Translations under genes and position numbers: made by a program
Assembly (NCBI GenBank): GCA_013112685.1
Contig: JABFGC010000002.1
Span: forward strand, 2,552,902-2,616,901
Length of the DNA: 64,000 nt
Source: Chloroflexota bacterium
Lineage (GTDB): Bacteria > Chloroflexota > Anaerolineae > Anaerolineales > Villigracilaceae
Direction: 5' to 3'
The notes under the pieces: generated by a model
The model's database searches: none
The model's input: the letters and a program-made list of their open reading frames with translations, nothing else
Told to the model about the DNA's origin: nothing
In this document: in pieces, positions 23,579 to 33,076 of the stretch
Position numbering within the stretch: position 1 is the stretch's first letter
How the letters are laid out: each line of letters opens with the position of its first letter

Positions 23579-25468
23579 ATGAAACTTCGTACCCTTATTT
23601 TTTTAGCAACTGGAACCATTTTTCTCTCCGCCTGTAACTTGACGCTCGCAGCGGATGTCACCCCCCCGCCGGGATACGTCCCCCGACGCCCGTGCCTACG
23701 CTGGGTCCGCTGTATCCTGCCGCCGCGCCGGATATCGAAAACGGCAAAGCCATTTACATCGAAAACTGCGCGCCCTGTCACGGCGAGACCGGACTGGGCG
23801 ACGGCGACCAGTGGCAAACAACTCCCTGTCACCGTGATTCCCATCGGCTTGCCCGAATACGCAAACAAAGCCGCACCCGAAAAATGGTATGCCACCGTCA
23901 CGCAGGGGAATATTGACCGCTTCATGCCGCCCTTCCTCAGCCTGAGCGACCAGGAACGCTGGGACGTGGTTAACTATGCCTTTACCCTGCACGTCACGAA
24001 CGAACAACTCGAAACCGGCAAAGCACTCTTTGAAGAAAACTGCGCCGGCTGTGGCGAACTCTTCACCGACCTGAAGATGATGTCCGCGCTTTCGGCGGAT
24101 GACCTCGTCCGCGCGATGCGCGAGGGCGGGGAGAACATCCCCGCTTTTGGAGCGGACTTCAGCGAAGAAGAAGCCTACGCCGTGGCGGCGTACATCCGCA
24201 CGTTGACGTTTGCGCCTCCTGCCGCGCCGGTAGCGGCTTCTGTGACCGAGACTCCCGCCGCCGCTGAAAGCGCATCCGCAACCGTGGAAGCGGGGACGCC
24301 GTCCGCCGAATCTACGCCTGCCGAAGGCACGCCCCAGGCGGAGGTCACGCTTGAAGCGACCGAAGAACCAGCCGCCAGCACGGGCAGAGTCACCGGTCTG
24401 ATCGAGAACCGCACCGGCAAAGCCCTTCCCGCCGACATCAAAGTCATCCTGCATGGCTACGATCATGGAGTTGATCCCAGCGCGGGTCCGCAGGAAATCC
24501 TCACGCTCGAAGGGACGGTCAACCCCGACGGTACCTACGCATTCGAGACCCCGCTCGGTGAAAGTCAAATCTATCTCACCGAAGTGGAAGTTGACGGGTT
24601 GACGTATCAATCTGAATTTGCGATCGTGGAAGCGGGAGTCACCGAACTCGAACTGCCCGCCATCGTGGTCTACGAAACCACCGACGATTACGGCACGCTG
24701 CAGGTGAACGCCCTGCAAATCTTCTTCGACCTCGCCAGCGAAGACACCGCGCAAATCTTCGCCGTGTACAGCATCACGAACCCCGGCGACAAGACCATTG
24801 TCGTCAACATGGGCGACAGCCAGACCATCCCGTTCATCGCCTTCCCCGAAGGCGCCACCGGTTTGGGGTACGAAGCGGCGCAGGACAGCGCGACCTTTGT
24901 CCCCACCGCCGACGGGTTCGCCATGCCGCCCAGCGAAACGCCCTACGGCTTGATCGCCTTTGCGTCCATCCCGAAATCGAAGCAGATTCTCATCTCACAG
25001 CCCGCCCTGCTCGCCATCGGCGAAGTGACCCTTTTCCTGCCCGAGGGCGTGAAAGCGAAAGGGGATGCGCTGGTGGACGGCGGCATCCAGCCGATTCAAA
25101 ACACCAACTTCCACGTGTACACCGCCAGCGGAATTGACAAGGACTCCAAACTCGAATTCACGCTCAGCGGCGAGCCGAAAGGCGTGGCAGAGAGCGCCGA
25201 CCTGATGCAAAACCAAAACCTGCTGATCGGCGTGGGCGCGCTGGGCGTGGTGTTGATCGTCGCCGGGGTGTGGATGTACATGCGCGATAAAAAGAAGGAG
25301 GAGGAATTCGACGAGGAGGACGAAGAAGAGGACGAGTACGAGGACGCCGAATCTGTGATGGACGCCATCATCGCCCTCGACGACCTGCACCGCTCCGGGA
25401 AGATTTCGGACGAGGCATACCAGCAGCGCCGCGGTGAGTTGAAGGAAGCGTTGAAGAGAAAGGGATAG
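23579..25468 (+). CDS. Large membrane-anchored c-type cytochrome lipoprotein (two compensating frame breaks, 23680 and 23815)
   Basis: About 630 residues. Lipoprotein signal (FLSACNLTLA); first cytochrome c domain whose heme motif CAPCHGETGLGDG is visible only in the +1 frame between about 23692 and 23815, so two small indels hide it. The second cytochrome domain contains NCAGCGELF, a CxxC without the following His. Then come a Thr/Ala/Glu-rich linker, about 250 residues of beta-rich extracytoplasmic domain, a transmembrane helix (LLIGVGALGVVLIVAGVWMYM), a strongly acidic stretch (EEEFDEEDEEEDEYED) and a cytosolic coil resembling the CcmI-like protein. It is probably an electron carrier made by the surrounding Ccm system. 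Confidence 0.8.
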   Translation: MKLRTLIFLATGTIFLSACNLTLAADVTPPPGYVPRRPCLRWVRCILPPRRISKTAKPFTSKTARPVTARPDWATATSGKQLPVTVIPIGLPEYANKAAPEKWYATVTQGNIDRFMPPFLSLSDQERWDVVNYAFTLHVTNEQLETGKALFEENCAGCGELFTDLKMMSALSADDLVRAMREGGENIPAFGADFSEEEAYAVAAYIRTLTFAPPAAPVAASVTETPAAAESASATVEAGTPSAESTPAEGTPQAEVTLEATEEPAASTGRVTGLIENRTGKALPADIKVILHGYDHGVDPSAGPQEILTLEGTVNPDGTYAFETPLGESQIYLTEVEVDGLTYQSEFAIVEAGVTELELPAIVVYETTDDYGTLQVNALQIFFDLASEDTAQIFAVYSITNPGDKTIVVNMGDSQTIPFIAFPEGATGLGYEAAQDSATFVPTADGFAMPPSETPYGLIAFASIPKSKQILISQPALLAIGEVTLFLPEGVKAKGDALVDGGIQPIQNTNFHVYTASGIDKDSKLEFTLSGEPKGVAESADLMQNQNLLIGVGALGVVLIVAGVWMYMRDKKKEEEFDEEDEEEDEYEDAESVMDAIIALDDLHRSGKISDEAYQQRRGELKEALKRKG

Positions 25469-25470
25469 TT

Positions 25471-25554
25471 ATGTCATTGCGAGTGGCGCTCTGCGGCACG
25501 AAGCAATCTTCTCGCAATAGGAGATTGCTTCGGGCGTTCGCCCTCGCAATGACA
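25471..25554. repeat. MITE-like palindrome (GTCATTGCGAG family), intergenic copy
   Basis: Begins atgtcattgcgagtggcgct and ends cctcgcaatgaca, with inner aagcaatcttctcgc and aggagattgcttcg. It fills nearly the whole spacer between the cytochrome and ccmA and would fold into a hairpin in the transcript. Confidence 0.8.
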
Positions 25555-25565
25555 GAATAGTGAAC

Positions 25566-26271
25566 ATGATCGAAGTCAAAAAGCTCGTCAAACGTTTCGG
25601 CTTGAAAACCGTCCTGCGCGGGCTGGATTTCCGCGTGGAGCCGGGGGAGTTCGTTGCCCTGCTCGGGACCCAACGGCGCCGGCAAGACCACCTTCCTGCG
25701 GATCCTCGCTTCGCTTTCCCGTCCTTCGATGGGAACCGTGAAAGTGGCGGGACATAACCTGCCGCACGAGTCGGCGCAAGTGCGCGCGCGGCTGGGTGTG
25801 GTCTCGCACATGCCCCTGCTCTACCCCGACCTGACCGCCGAGGAAAACCTGCAATTCTATGCGCGCATGTATGGGCTGACCGATTACCAATCACGAATTA
25901 CCGAAGTTCTTGAAATGGTCGGTCTCGAATCCCGCCGCAAAGACCTCGTCCGTACTTTCTCGCGCGGGATGCAGCAACGGCTCGCCATCGGCAGAGCGAT
26001 CCTCCACGACCCGGAAGTGGTCCTGTTCGACGAACCCTACACCGGTCTGGACCAGGACGCCTCCGAAATGCTGGACGAAGTCCTGCGCTCCGTCGCCGCA
26101 AAGGGACGCACAGTGGTGATGACCTCGCACGACCTTGCCCGCGCCGAAGACCTTGCCACCCGCTTCGACATCCTTTCGCGCGGTGTCATTGCCGCATCCG
26201 CCACACAGGAAGAATTGAAGAACACAAACCTGCTTGCGTTCTACAAGCAGAGCCTTGAGATAAAAAATTAG
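25566..26271 (+). CDS. ccmA: CcmA heme exporter ATP-binding protein (frame break near 25668)
   Basis: ABC ATPase of the CcmABCD complex, which releases holo-CcmE. After removing one G, the Walker A is GPNGAGKTTFLRIL; signature TFSRGMQQRLAIGRAIL; Walker B VVLFDEPYTGLD; switch His in VMTSHDLARAEDL. About 234 residues joined. The segment TDYQSRITE (25882-25902) is encoded by a spacer-type repeat word. The start at 25566 lacks a strong ribosome binding site and lies just after the MITE-like repeat; an upstream GTG at 25560 is the alternative. Confidence 0.9.
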
Positions 26272-26326
26272 AGACTTGCGACTGGAGACTTTGAAATCCC
26301 CAGTCTCCGATCTCCTCCAATCACCA

Positions 26327-27017
26327 ATGCCCTCCCCCCCGCCCCTCCCTCTTCAAAGCCACCCTTGCCATCGTGCAAAAAGACCTTGCCGCGGAGTTCC
26401 GCTCGCGCGAATTGCTCTCCGCCATGCTGGTCTTTTCGATGCTGGTCATCCTCATCTTTAACTTCGCACTGGAATTGGACGTGAAAGTCAGGCAGTCCGT
26501 CACCGCCGGTGTGCTGTGGACCACCTTCGCCTTTGCAGGTACGCTCGGGCTCAACCGCTCCATGGCCGTGGAAAAAGACCGCGGCTGCATGGATGGTCTG
26601 CTGCTCGCGCCGGTGGATCGTTCAGCGATTTTCTTCGGCAAAGCCATCAGCAACCTGGCGTTCATGCTCGTGGTCGAGGTCATCGTCGTGCCGATGTATG
26701 CCATGCTCTATAACGAGACACGCATCTTTCAATGGGAATTCGTCGGCGTGCTCCTGCTCGGCTCGATTGGCTACATCGCCGTCGGCACACTGCTCTCCGC
26801 CATGTCCGTGCAGACGCGCACCCGCGACGTTCTGCTCCCCATTTTGTTGTTCCCGGTGGCGGTTCCGGTCCTGCTGGCGTCCGTCAAAGCCAGCGGCGGG
26901 ATCATCTCCGGCGCAGACTTCGCCGAAATCCTTACCCCGCTCAACCTGCTCATTGTTTACGATGTCGTCTTCATCGCTGTCGCCTTCATGGTCTTCGATT
27001 ATGTCGTCGAGGAGTAG
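26327..27017 (+). CDS. ccmB: CcmB heme exporter membrane protein (start region broken in a poly-C run)
   Basis: Six-transmembrane partner of CcmA. Conserved N-terminal KATLAIVQKDLAAEFRSRELL and NRSMAVEKDRGCMDGLLLAPVDRSAIFFGK match CcmB. An ATG at 26327 followed by a run of C falls out of frame by one base; removing one C gives MPSPRPSLFKATLAIVQKDL, a normal CcmB start. The alternative is the GTG at 26373, which cuts off the conserved amphipathic segment. It follows ccmA after a 55-base repeat-like spacer. Length about 230 residues, normal for the family. Confidence 0.88.
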
Positions 27018-27054
27018 TTGGAGTTCTCCAGCGCCGAGAGACACGAATAGAAAA

Positions 27055-27082
27055 GTCAGGCTGAAAGCCTGACCTACAAATA
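27055..27082. repeat. Short palindromic spacer repeat
   Basis: gtcaggctgaaagcctgac is a perfect hairpin followed by ctacaaat. A similar unit (cgaggcgaaacgcctctttacag) precedes the PFOR gene near 55858-55880. The rest of 27018-27200 holds short words such as aaatcgtaaatctgaaatcgc and no gene. Confidence 0.5.
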
Positions 27083-27200
27083 TAACTTCCAGATTAAATG
27101 AGATTGATGGGTTGATCCAGCTCAACGTCCAGAAAGAGCCGGAGTTCTTCAATCAAAAATCGTAAATCTGAAATCGCAAATCCTCATAAGGAGTTTATCC

Positions 27201-27901
27201 ATGCAACAAAAACCAATCCTTCTTACCATCCTCGATGTTTTATCGGTCATCGGGCTTGGTGTCGCCACGTACTTTGCCCTGGTCTTCGCGCCCACCGAAG
27301 CCGTGATGGGCAACGTCCAGCGCGTGTTTTACTTCCACGTCGGCACCGCCCGGGTGGGGCTGGTGGGATTCGTCCTCGCGGCGGTCTCGGGCATCGTCTA
27401 CCTGATCACCAAGGACATGAAATGGGGCCCGCTTCTGAAGTCGCCGCCGTCGAAGTCAGCACGATGTTCTTCTTCATCACCATCGTCCTCGGCTCCATCT
27501 GGGCGCGCCCCGCCTGGAACACCTGGTGGACGTGGGACCCGCGCCTGACCACCGCCGCTGTGACGGAACTGATCTATATCGCCTACTTCATGCTCCGCGC
27601 GGGGATCGAAGACCCTGAAAAACGCGCGCGCTTTGGGGCGGTGTATACCCTGCTGGGCGGCATCAGCGCGCCGATCACCTTCATGGTCATCCGCCTGTTC
27701 CGCACCATTCACCCCGTTGTGGTCGGCAACGCCAGCGCGGCCGCGGAGGGCGGCTTCGACATGACGCCCAACATGCTGACCGCCATGTTCGTCGCCCTTG
27801 GCGTCTTCACCGTCCTTTTCATCGACCTGATGTGGCATCGCATCCGCATGGGGAGGTTGGAAGAAAAGGTCGAGCAACTCAAGTTGAAAGTCTCGATGTA
27901 A
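27201..27901 (+). CDS. ccmC: CcmC heme delivery protein (frame break near 27425)
   Basis: Six-transmembrane protein that loads heme onto CcmE. The WWD motif is NTWWTWDPRLTTAAVTEL, flanked by conserved His residues in RVFYFHVGTARVGL and RTIHPVVVG. A break in the run of G after KDMKW near 27425 splits the gene; joined length is about 233 residues, normal for CcmC. The start has AAGGAG 10 bases upstream. The C-terminus has a short coiled tail (RLEEKVEQLKLKVSM). Confidence 0.92.
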
Positions 27902-27904
27902 ACG

Positions 27905-27945
27905 ATCCGGTCCCGCCGCCGGGGACGGCGGCTGGAGCAATGACA
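27905..27945. repeat. GC-rich hairpin between ccmC and ccmD
   Basis: ccgccgccggggacggcggc can fold on itself, and the flanking gtccc/ggagc words resemble the interior of the large inverted repeat at 6960-7099. Confidence 0.5.
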
Positions 27946-27972
27946 ATAGTTTCGATGTAACAGGAGTAAAAA

Positions 27973-28128
27973 ATGGAAACCGTCAACACCGATGGATACA
28001 TGACCGCAGGCTATATCGTCGCCTTCCTCGTCATGGGGCTGTACGTCCTCAGCATCTACATCCGCAGCAAGAACCTCAGGCGCGACCTCGAAACCCTCGA
28101 AGACATGGAAACCGCCGAAAAGAAGTGA
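27973..28128 (+). CDS. ccmD: CcmD-like small membrane protein
   Basis: 51 residues with one transmembrane helix (MTAGYIVAFLVMGLYVLSIYI) followed by a basic-acidic tail (RSKNLRRDLETLEDMETAEKK). Size, topology and place immediately after ccmC are those of CcmD, which stabilises the CcmABC-CcmE complex. An AGGAGTAAAAA ribosome binding site precedes the ATG. Too short for many gene finders; a terminator follows 10 bases later, closing the operon. Confidence 0.82.
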   Translation: METVNTDGYMTAGYIVAFLVMGLYVLSIYIRSKNLRRDLETLEDMETAEKK

Positions 28129-28138
28129 CTGGCGCAGA

Positions 28139-28169
28139 AGAGTCCGTTATAATAAAGCGGACTCTTTTT
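28139..28169 (+). terminator. Terminator of the ccm cluster
   Basis: agagtccg pairs with cggactct and is followed by five T. The loop contains TATAAT (28148-28153), which may serve as the -10 element for the next gene. Confidence 0.8.
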
Positions 28170-28176
28170 GATCCCC

Positions 28177-29844
28177 ATGCCGAAGCGTCACTGGGCGAAC
28201 CGTCTCATCCTCATCCTGATTGCCATCCTGAACATGGCGTTCTCGTCTGGCGTTTCGCCCGCATCTGGCCTGGACCCGCAGCCTGCTTCTGAATCCAATC
28301 CTCCCCCCGGTCCCGACAGGTTCTCCGTCATTGCCGTCGAGTACACTTCCTACGAATGGCACCTCCTCACCTGGAAGGATAAAAAGTTCGTCTGTTCCAT
28401 CGTCGTTGACCACGAAGGCATGCCCCTGCCAGGCGAAGTCTACCGGGACTGCGGGACGCTCATCTACCAGAAGTGGATCACCCAGCCTCCCTGCACCATC
28501 CACGACGTATCCCGGTGTGACGGCTACTACGCCCTTCTGATAAACAGCGAGGAAAAAGAGAAGGAAATCGCTCTCGAACTGCCCGCCGCCAGCGCCTGGG
28601 TCTCGCTGGAGGATTGCGAACCTGTTTACAGCGCCTCCACCAACGTTTGCGAAATCCAACCGACCCTCGTCATCCAAGGGATGGAACCGCTCCCGAACGA
28701 ATCCATCAACCGCATCGAAGGGACATACGAGGGGCAGGCGTTTTCCTGCGCAGACACCGACATTTGCAAATTCCGCATCCCCGAAACGGACGAGGATGGC
28801 GCGACTGTCCAATTCTGGTCGTATTCCACCTACGGCGACAGCAGCATCGTCTACGATGCGCAGGTGCGCGTCAAGATCGTAGACGAAGGCGACCCGGACC
28901 AACTTTACTGGTACGTGGACGTCCTCTCCTCCCAATGGCAGGGGGAAGTGCTCGCCTCCTGCTCCGACTCGTGGCAGGTCTTCCCGCCGGTGGGCGGAGC
29001 GCCGGAATGGCTCAGCACCCCCAACGACAGCGAAGAACTCAGCAGCGACATCCCCTACACCTACCTCGCCGCGAACCTGATTTTGCAGGGTGTGGTGGAT
29101 GCGGATTCCTGTCCCGACGGCGGACTCGCGCCGGGGAACGTCGTCAACCAGTGCGGGCTGGAGAAGTCGCGCGACGCCGTTGCCGCATGGCAGAACCAGT
29201 TCGACGAATTGATCGTCACAACCGCCCGAGAAACGGGCGTCCCTGCGCGGTTGTTGAAAAACCTGTTCGCGCGCGAAAGCCAGTTCTGGCCCGGCATCTA
29301 CCAGGCGATAGGCGATGTGGGGCTGGGTCAACTCACCGAAAACGGAGCCGACACCGCGCTCTTCTGGAACCGTTCCTTCTTCAACCAGTTCTGCCCGCTC
29401 GTCATGGATTCCGAAACCTGCGGCATGGGCTATGCCAACCTCGATGAAGAACTGCAAGCCGAGTTGCGCCGCGCGCTCGTGGGGAGCGTCAACGCCGATT
29501 GCGAAGAATGTCCGCTCGGCTTCGACCTGACCCAGGCGGATTTCTCGGTGGGCGTCTTTGCCCACACGATGCTCGCCAACTGCGAACAGGCAGGGCAAGT
29601 CATTTATAACTACACCGGCAAGTCCCCCGGCGAAGCCGCCTCTTATGAAGACCTTTGGAAGTTCACCCTCGTCAACTACAACGCCGGGGGGGGCTGCCTG
29701 GCGGAGGCGGTATCGGCGGCGAACGGCATTAGCGGCTTGCCGCTGACCTGGGAAACCGTATCCCCCAACCTGGCGGGCGTCTGTTCCGCCGCCGTGGATT
29801 ACGTCAATGACATAAGCGGGCAGGTGTCCACTCCCGCGCCATAG
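28177..29844 (+). CDS. Secreted protein with lytic transglycosylase-like (SLT) domain
   Basis: 555 residues with a signal peptide (1-35). The first 300 residues form a Cys-rich extracytoplasmic region of unknown function. The C-terminal part has the SLT pattern: PARLLKNLFARESQFWPG with the catalytic Glu, GDVGLGQLTENGADT (GxGQxT), and LVNYNAGGGCLAEAV (NYNAG). It would cut or bind peptidoglycan or a similar glycan. The ten-plus Cys suggest disulfides formed outside the cell. The next gene starts 15 bases after the stop. Confidence 0.78.
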   Translation: MPKRHWANRLILILIAILNMAFSSGVSPASGLDPQPASESNPPPGPDRFSVIAVEYTSYEWHLLTWKDKKFVCSIVVDHEGMPLPGEVYRDCGTLIYQKWITQPPCTIHDVSRCDGYYALLINSEEKEKEIALELPAASAWVSLEDCEPVYSASTNVCEIQPTLVIQGMEPLPNESINRIEGTYEGQAFSCADTDICKFRIPETDEDGATVQFWSYSTYGDSSIVYDAQVRVKIVDEGDPDQLYWYVDVLSSQWQGEVLASCSDSWQVFPPVGGAPEWLSTPNDSEELSSDIPYTYLAANLILQGVVDADSCPDGGLAPGNVVNQCGLEKSRDAVAAWQNQFDELIVTTARETGVPARLLKNLFARESQFWPGIYQAIGDVGLGQLTENGADTALFWNRSFFNQFCPLVMDSETCGMGYANLDEELQAELRRALVGSVNADCEECPLGFDLTQADFSVGVFAHTMLANCEQAGQVIYNYTGKSPGEAASYEDLWKFTLVNYNAGGGCLAEAVSAANGISGLPLTWETVSPNLAGVCSAAVDYVNDISGQVSTPAP

Positions 29845-29859
29845 CACCCTGGAGGTTTC

Positions 29860-31844
29860 ATGCTCACATTCATCGAAAAGGTCCTTTTCGCGCTTGCCGT
29901 GCTGGTCTCGTTGTATTTCACCTACCGCGGAGCGATGCGCATCGTCGGGCACATCGCCAGCGGGCGGGGCAAGGTGGATTGGTCGCTCATTTGGAAACGG
30001 GTTTGGGAACTCATCGTCAAGGTCGGTCTGTTCCAGCCCGTTTTTCGTTTTCGGCTTGGACCCAGCATCCTGCACGCGCTCATCGGCTGGGGCTTTCTCT
30101 CGTTTTTGCTCATCAACCTCTCGGATCTGATCTACGCCTATACCGAATGGCGTTTGCTCGACAACACCGGCTTGTTTGGGGATGCCTACCGCCTCATTGC
30201 AGACATTGCGAACGTCGCCATCGTCGCCGGGATTCTGGCGATGGCAGTGCGCCGCTTCATCCTTCGACCTGCGACTCTGTCCACCCGTGAGACGACGTTA
30301 CTGCACCCGAAAGCGCGTTTTGGCATTACGCGCGATTCAGCCATCGTCGCCGCGTTCATCTTTCTCCATAACTCAATGCGCTTTTTGGGCGAGTCGTTCA
30401 ATTTGGCGTTGGCGGGTCACGCCGACAGCTGGCAGCCCACCATCTCAGCCGTATCAGCCCTCTGGTCGGGGTGGATGCGGGCGTTTTGACAGCAGGGGAA
30501 CACCTGGCGTGGTGGCTGTCCATTGGGGCGGTTGTCGCTTTTCTTCCTTATTTCCCCTATTCAAAACATATCCACCTGTTCTTCGCGCCGATCAATTTTG
30601 CCTTGAAGCCCGAACGAAGATCCATCGGGGAATTGAGTTACATCAATCTCGACGACCAGACCATCGAGCAGTTCGGCGCGGCGAAGATGAAGGACCTCGG
30701 CTGGGAGCAGATCATGGACAGTTACGCCTGTATCATGTGCTTCCGCTGCCAGGAGGTTTGTCCCGCGTACAACACGGGGAAAGTCCTTTCGCCTGCCGCG
30801 CTGGAGATCAACAAGCGTTATCACTTCAACAACGGCGGTACGACCGATGTGCCGATGCTCGATTTGATTTCGGAAGAAGCCGTGTGGGCTTGCACCTCCT
30901 GCGGCGCATGCGTGGACATTTGCCCGGTGGGCAACGAACCGATGCGCGATATTTTGGAAATTCGCAGAAATCTTTCGATGATGGAAAGCGCATTCCCGAA
31001 GCAATTGGAAACGGCGTTCAAGGGTATGGAACGAAACATGAATCCCGGAACATCTCACAGGCGGGCCCGCATGAAATGGGCGGACGGCTTGAACGTGCCG
31101 ACGGTCGAGCAAAACCCCGAGCCTGAGATTTTGTGGTGGGTGGGCTGCGCCCCTGCGACGGATTCGCGCGCGCAAAAGACCGCGCTAGCCTTTGCGAAGA
31201 TTTTGAACGCGGCGGGAGTCAATTATGCGGTGCTTGGAAAGAACGAAGCCTGCACAGGTGACTCGGCTCGCCGCGCGGGGCGCGAGGATATTTTCTTCGG
31301 GCTGGCGACGCAAAATGTGGAAATTTTGAACGAGGTCGGGGCGAAACGAATCGTGACGACCTGCCCGCATTGCCTGCACACCATCAAGAACGAGTATCCT
31401 GCCTTTGGCGGAAATTATCAGGTGATCCATCACACGCAGTTGATCAATGAACTGGTGGGGGCGGGGAAGATTCAGTTATCAGTGACCAGTGATCAGTACA
31501 AAGTGACGTTCCATGACCCGTGTTATCTTGGCAGGCACAACAAGGAAGTGGATGCGCCGCGCGATGCGTTGAAATCCGCCGGGGCGTTGACCATCGAAAT
31601 GCCGCGCAACGGAGCCAAATCCTTCTGCTGCGGGGCGGGCGGCGCGCAGATGTGGAAGGAAGAGGAGCAGGGCACGGCGCGAGTCAATGTGACGCGCTTT
31701 ACCGAAGCCAAATCCACGGGCGCGGATACGGTGGCGGTGGGCTGCCCCTTCTGTTTGACGATGATGACCGACGCCGCGAAAGGTGAGGATAGTCCGATTC
31801 AGGTGAAGGATGTGGCGGAGATCGTGGCGGAGAGGATGCAGTAG
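29860..31844 (+). CDS. FadF/HdrD-like membrane iron-sulfur oxidoreductase (frame break near 30475)
   Basis: About 660 residues joined. The N-terminal third is a NarI-like heme/quinone membrane domain with six hydrophobic segments and His residues. It is followed by two [4Fe-4S] motifs (ACIMCFRCQEVCP and ACTSCGACVDICP) and two CCG domains (HDPCYLGRHN, SFCCGAGGAQMW, GCPFCLTMM). This layout matches B. subtilis FadF and EtfQO-like proteins that move electrons from acyl-CoA dehydrogenase/ETF to menaquinone. GGAGGTTTC precedes the start. The stretch IQLSVTSDQYK (31474-31499) is encoded by a spacer repeat; 20 identical bases recur just after the stop codon. Confidence 0.82.
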
Positions 31845-31845
31845 G

Positions 31846-31873
31846 TCAGTGACCAGTGATCAGTAATCAGTGG
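31846..31873. repeat. 'cagtgatcagt' spacer repeat after the FadF-like gene
   Basis: Words gtcagtgaccagtgatcag and taatcagtgg follow the stop codon. The 20 bases tcagtgaccagtgatcagta at 31846-31865 are identical to 31480-31499 inside the gene. A third relative is at 45010-45035. Confidence 0.75.
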
Positions 31874-33030
31874 CGGGCAGAGATGTCCGCCATTGATTTT
31901 TCATCAAAACATTTCTTCAATCGCAAGACCCCCTCTCGAATATCTTCCTCGCCATAAAACGAAACGCTCAGGCGGAAATAATCGTTCAAGCCGTTCCGGC
32001 TCGAAAAGCGGACGCCGGGTCGCAAGCCCACGTTGTAATCCCTTGCCTTCTTCTGCAATTCCTGCGCATCCACCCCCGGGGCTTGCAGCCAAAAGAAATA
32101 TCCGCCATGCGGGGATGTGTATTTGACCTGCGGAAGGTGCCTTTTTATCGCTTCATCCATGACCTTCATGCGTTTTCCAAGCACGCTCACGAGATGGGAG
32201 ATGTTCCTATCCAAATCGCCGTTTTCGATGAGACTGCGAACGACCGCCGAAGTGAACGGATTCAACCCACCGGCGCTGTCGAGCAAACCGCAGGTGACGA
32301 TTTTCTGGATGATCCCCGGGTGCGCGTGCAGCCATCCCAACCGCAGACCGGGGGCGAGGATCTTCGAGAATGAACCCAACGCCACCACATGACCCGAGTC
32401 AATGTGCGCGCCGAAGGATGCGGGCGGTGTTTGGGTGTAAGCGAGGAATTGATAGACTTCATCCGCGACGATCAAAAAGCCGTGCTCCTGCGCCAGCGCA
32501 AGCAGCCGCTCACGGCGCTCAGGCGGGAGGGTATGTCCGCTTGGGTTTTGGAAGGAGGGAATCACGTAGACGAACTTCGGTTTGGTTTGACTCAAAGCGT
32601 GGATCAAATCGTCCATAACGAGACCAGACTCATCGGTCCGAATGGAAGCGACGCGCAAGCCATGGTCGGCAAAAATCCGCAATGCAAGGAAATACGTCGG
32701 CTCCTCCACAAAGACCGTATCCCCCGGCTGAGTGTAAAGCGTGCAAAGCAAATCCAATGCCGATGAAATCCCGTTGGTGACAAACAACTCATCGTGCGAA
32801 ACCTGAAAGCCGTAACGCGGCGATAAAAACTTCGCCAGCGCCAGCCGAAAGTAACCATCCCCCTGCTCCGCGCCGTATTGCAGCAATTCGCGTTCGCCCA
32901 AACTCAGCCGGTGCGCCGCGGCGCTGCGCAGAAGTTCCAGCGGCAATAAATCCAACTGCGGCTCGCCCGCGCCGAGGTCAATGAAGCCCGGCGGGATGTT
33001 CGTTTGCGTAATTTGAAGCGGCTTGGTCAT
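31867..33030 (-). CDS. PLP-dependent aminotransferase, class I (MocR/2-aminoadipate type)
   Basis: 387 residues. Fold type I transaminase: IDLGAGEPQLDLLPLELL at the N-terminus, TNGISSALDLLC, IPSFQNPSGHTLPPERRERLL, the PLP-binding Lys in ALGSFSKILAPGLRLGWL and the carboxylate-binding Arg in DYFRLSVSF. Closest in style to LysN/2-aminoadipate aminotransferases, but the substrate cannot be told. TATACT (33042-33037) lies 6 bases before the ATG with no ribosome binding site, so a leaderless mRNA is likely. It is divergent from purB with only 46 bases between the start codons. Confidence 0.9.
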   Translation of the reverse strand: MTKPLQITQTNIPPGFIDLGAGEPQLDLLPLELLRSAAAHRLSLGERELLQYGAEQGDGYFRLALAKFLSPRYGFQVSHDELFVTNGISSALDLLCTLYTQPGDTVFVEEPTYFLALRIFADHGLRVASIRTDESGLVMDDLIHALSQTKPKFVYVIPSFQNPSGHTLPPERRERLLALAQEHGFLIVADEVYQFLAYTQTPPASFGAHIDSGHVVALGSFSKILAPGLRLGWLHAHPGIIQKIVTCGLLDSAGGLNPFTSAVVRSLIENGDLDRNISHLVSVLGKRMKVMDEAIKRHLPQVKYTSPHGGYFFWLQAPGVDAQELQKKARDYNVGLRPGVRFSSRNGLNDYFRLSVSFYGEEDIREGVLRLKKCFDEKSMADISARH

Positions 33031-33076
33031 TCGGCAAGTATACCGTCAAGCCCGCCCGTGTTACACTTACCGGCGC

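Noticed and set aside
23680..23815. Programmed frameshifting in the cytochrome gene
   Set aside because: No slippery heptamer with a downstream structure is seen, and similar indels occur in unrelated genes of the window; error is simpler.
28147..30075. 642-residue open frame on the minus strand
   Set aside because: It is antisense to the transglycosylase-like and FadF-like genes, has no start site and is compositionally a GC-driven shadow rich in R, G, V and D.
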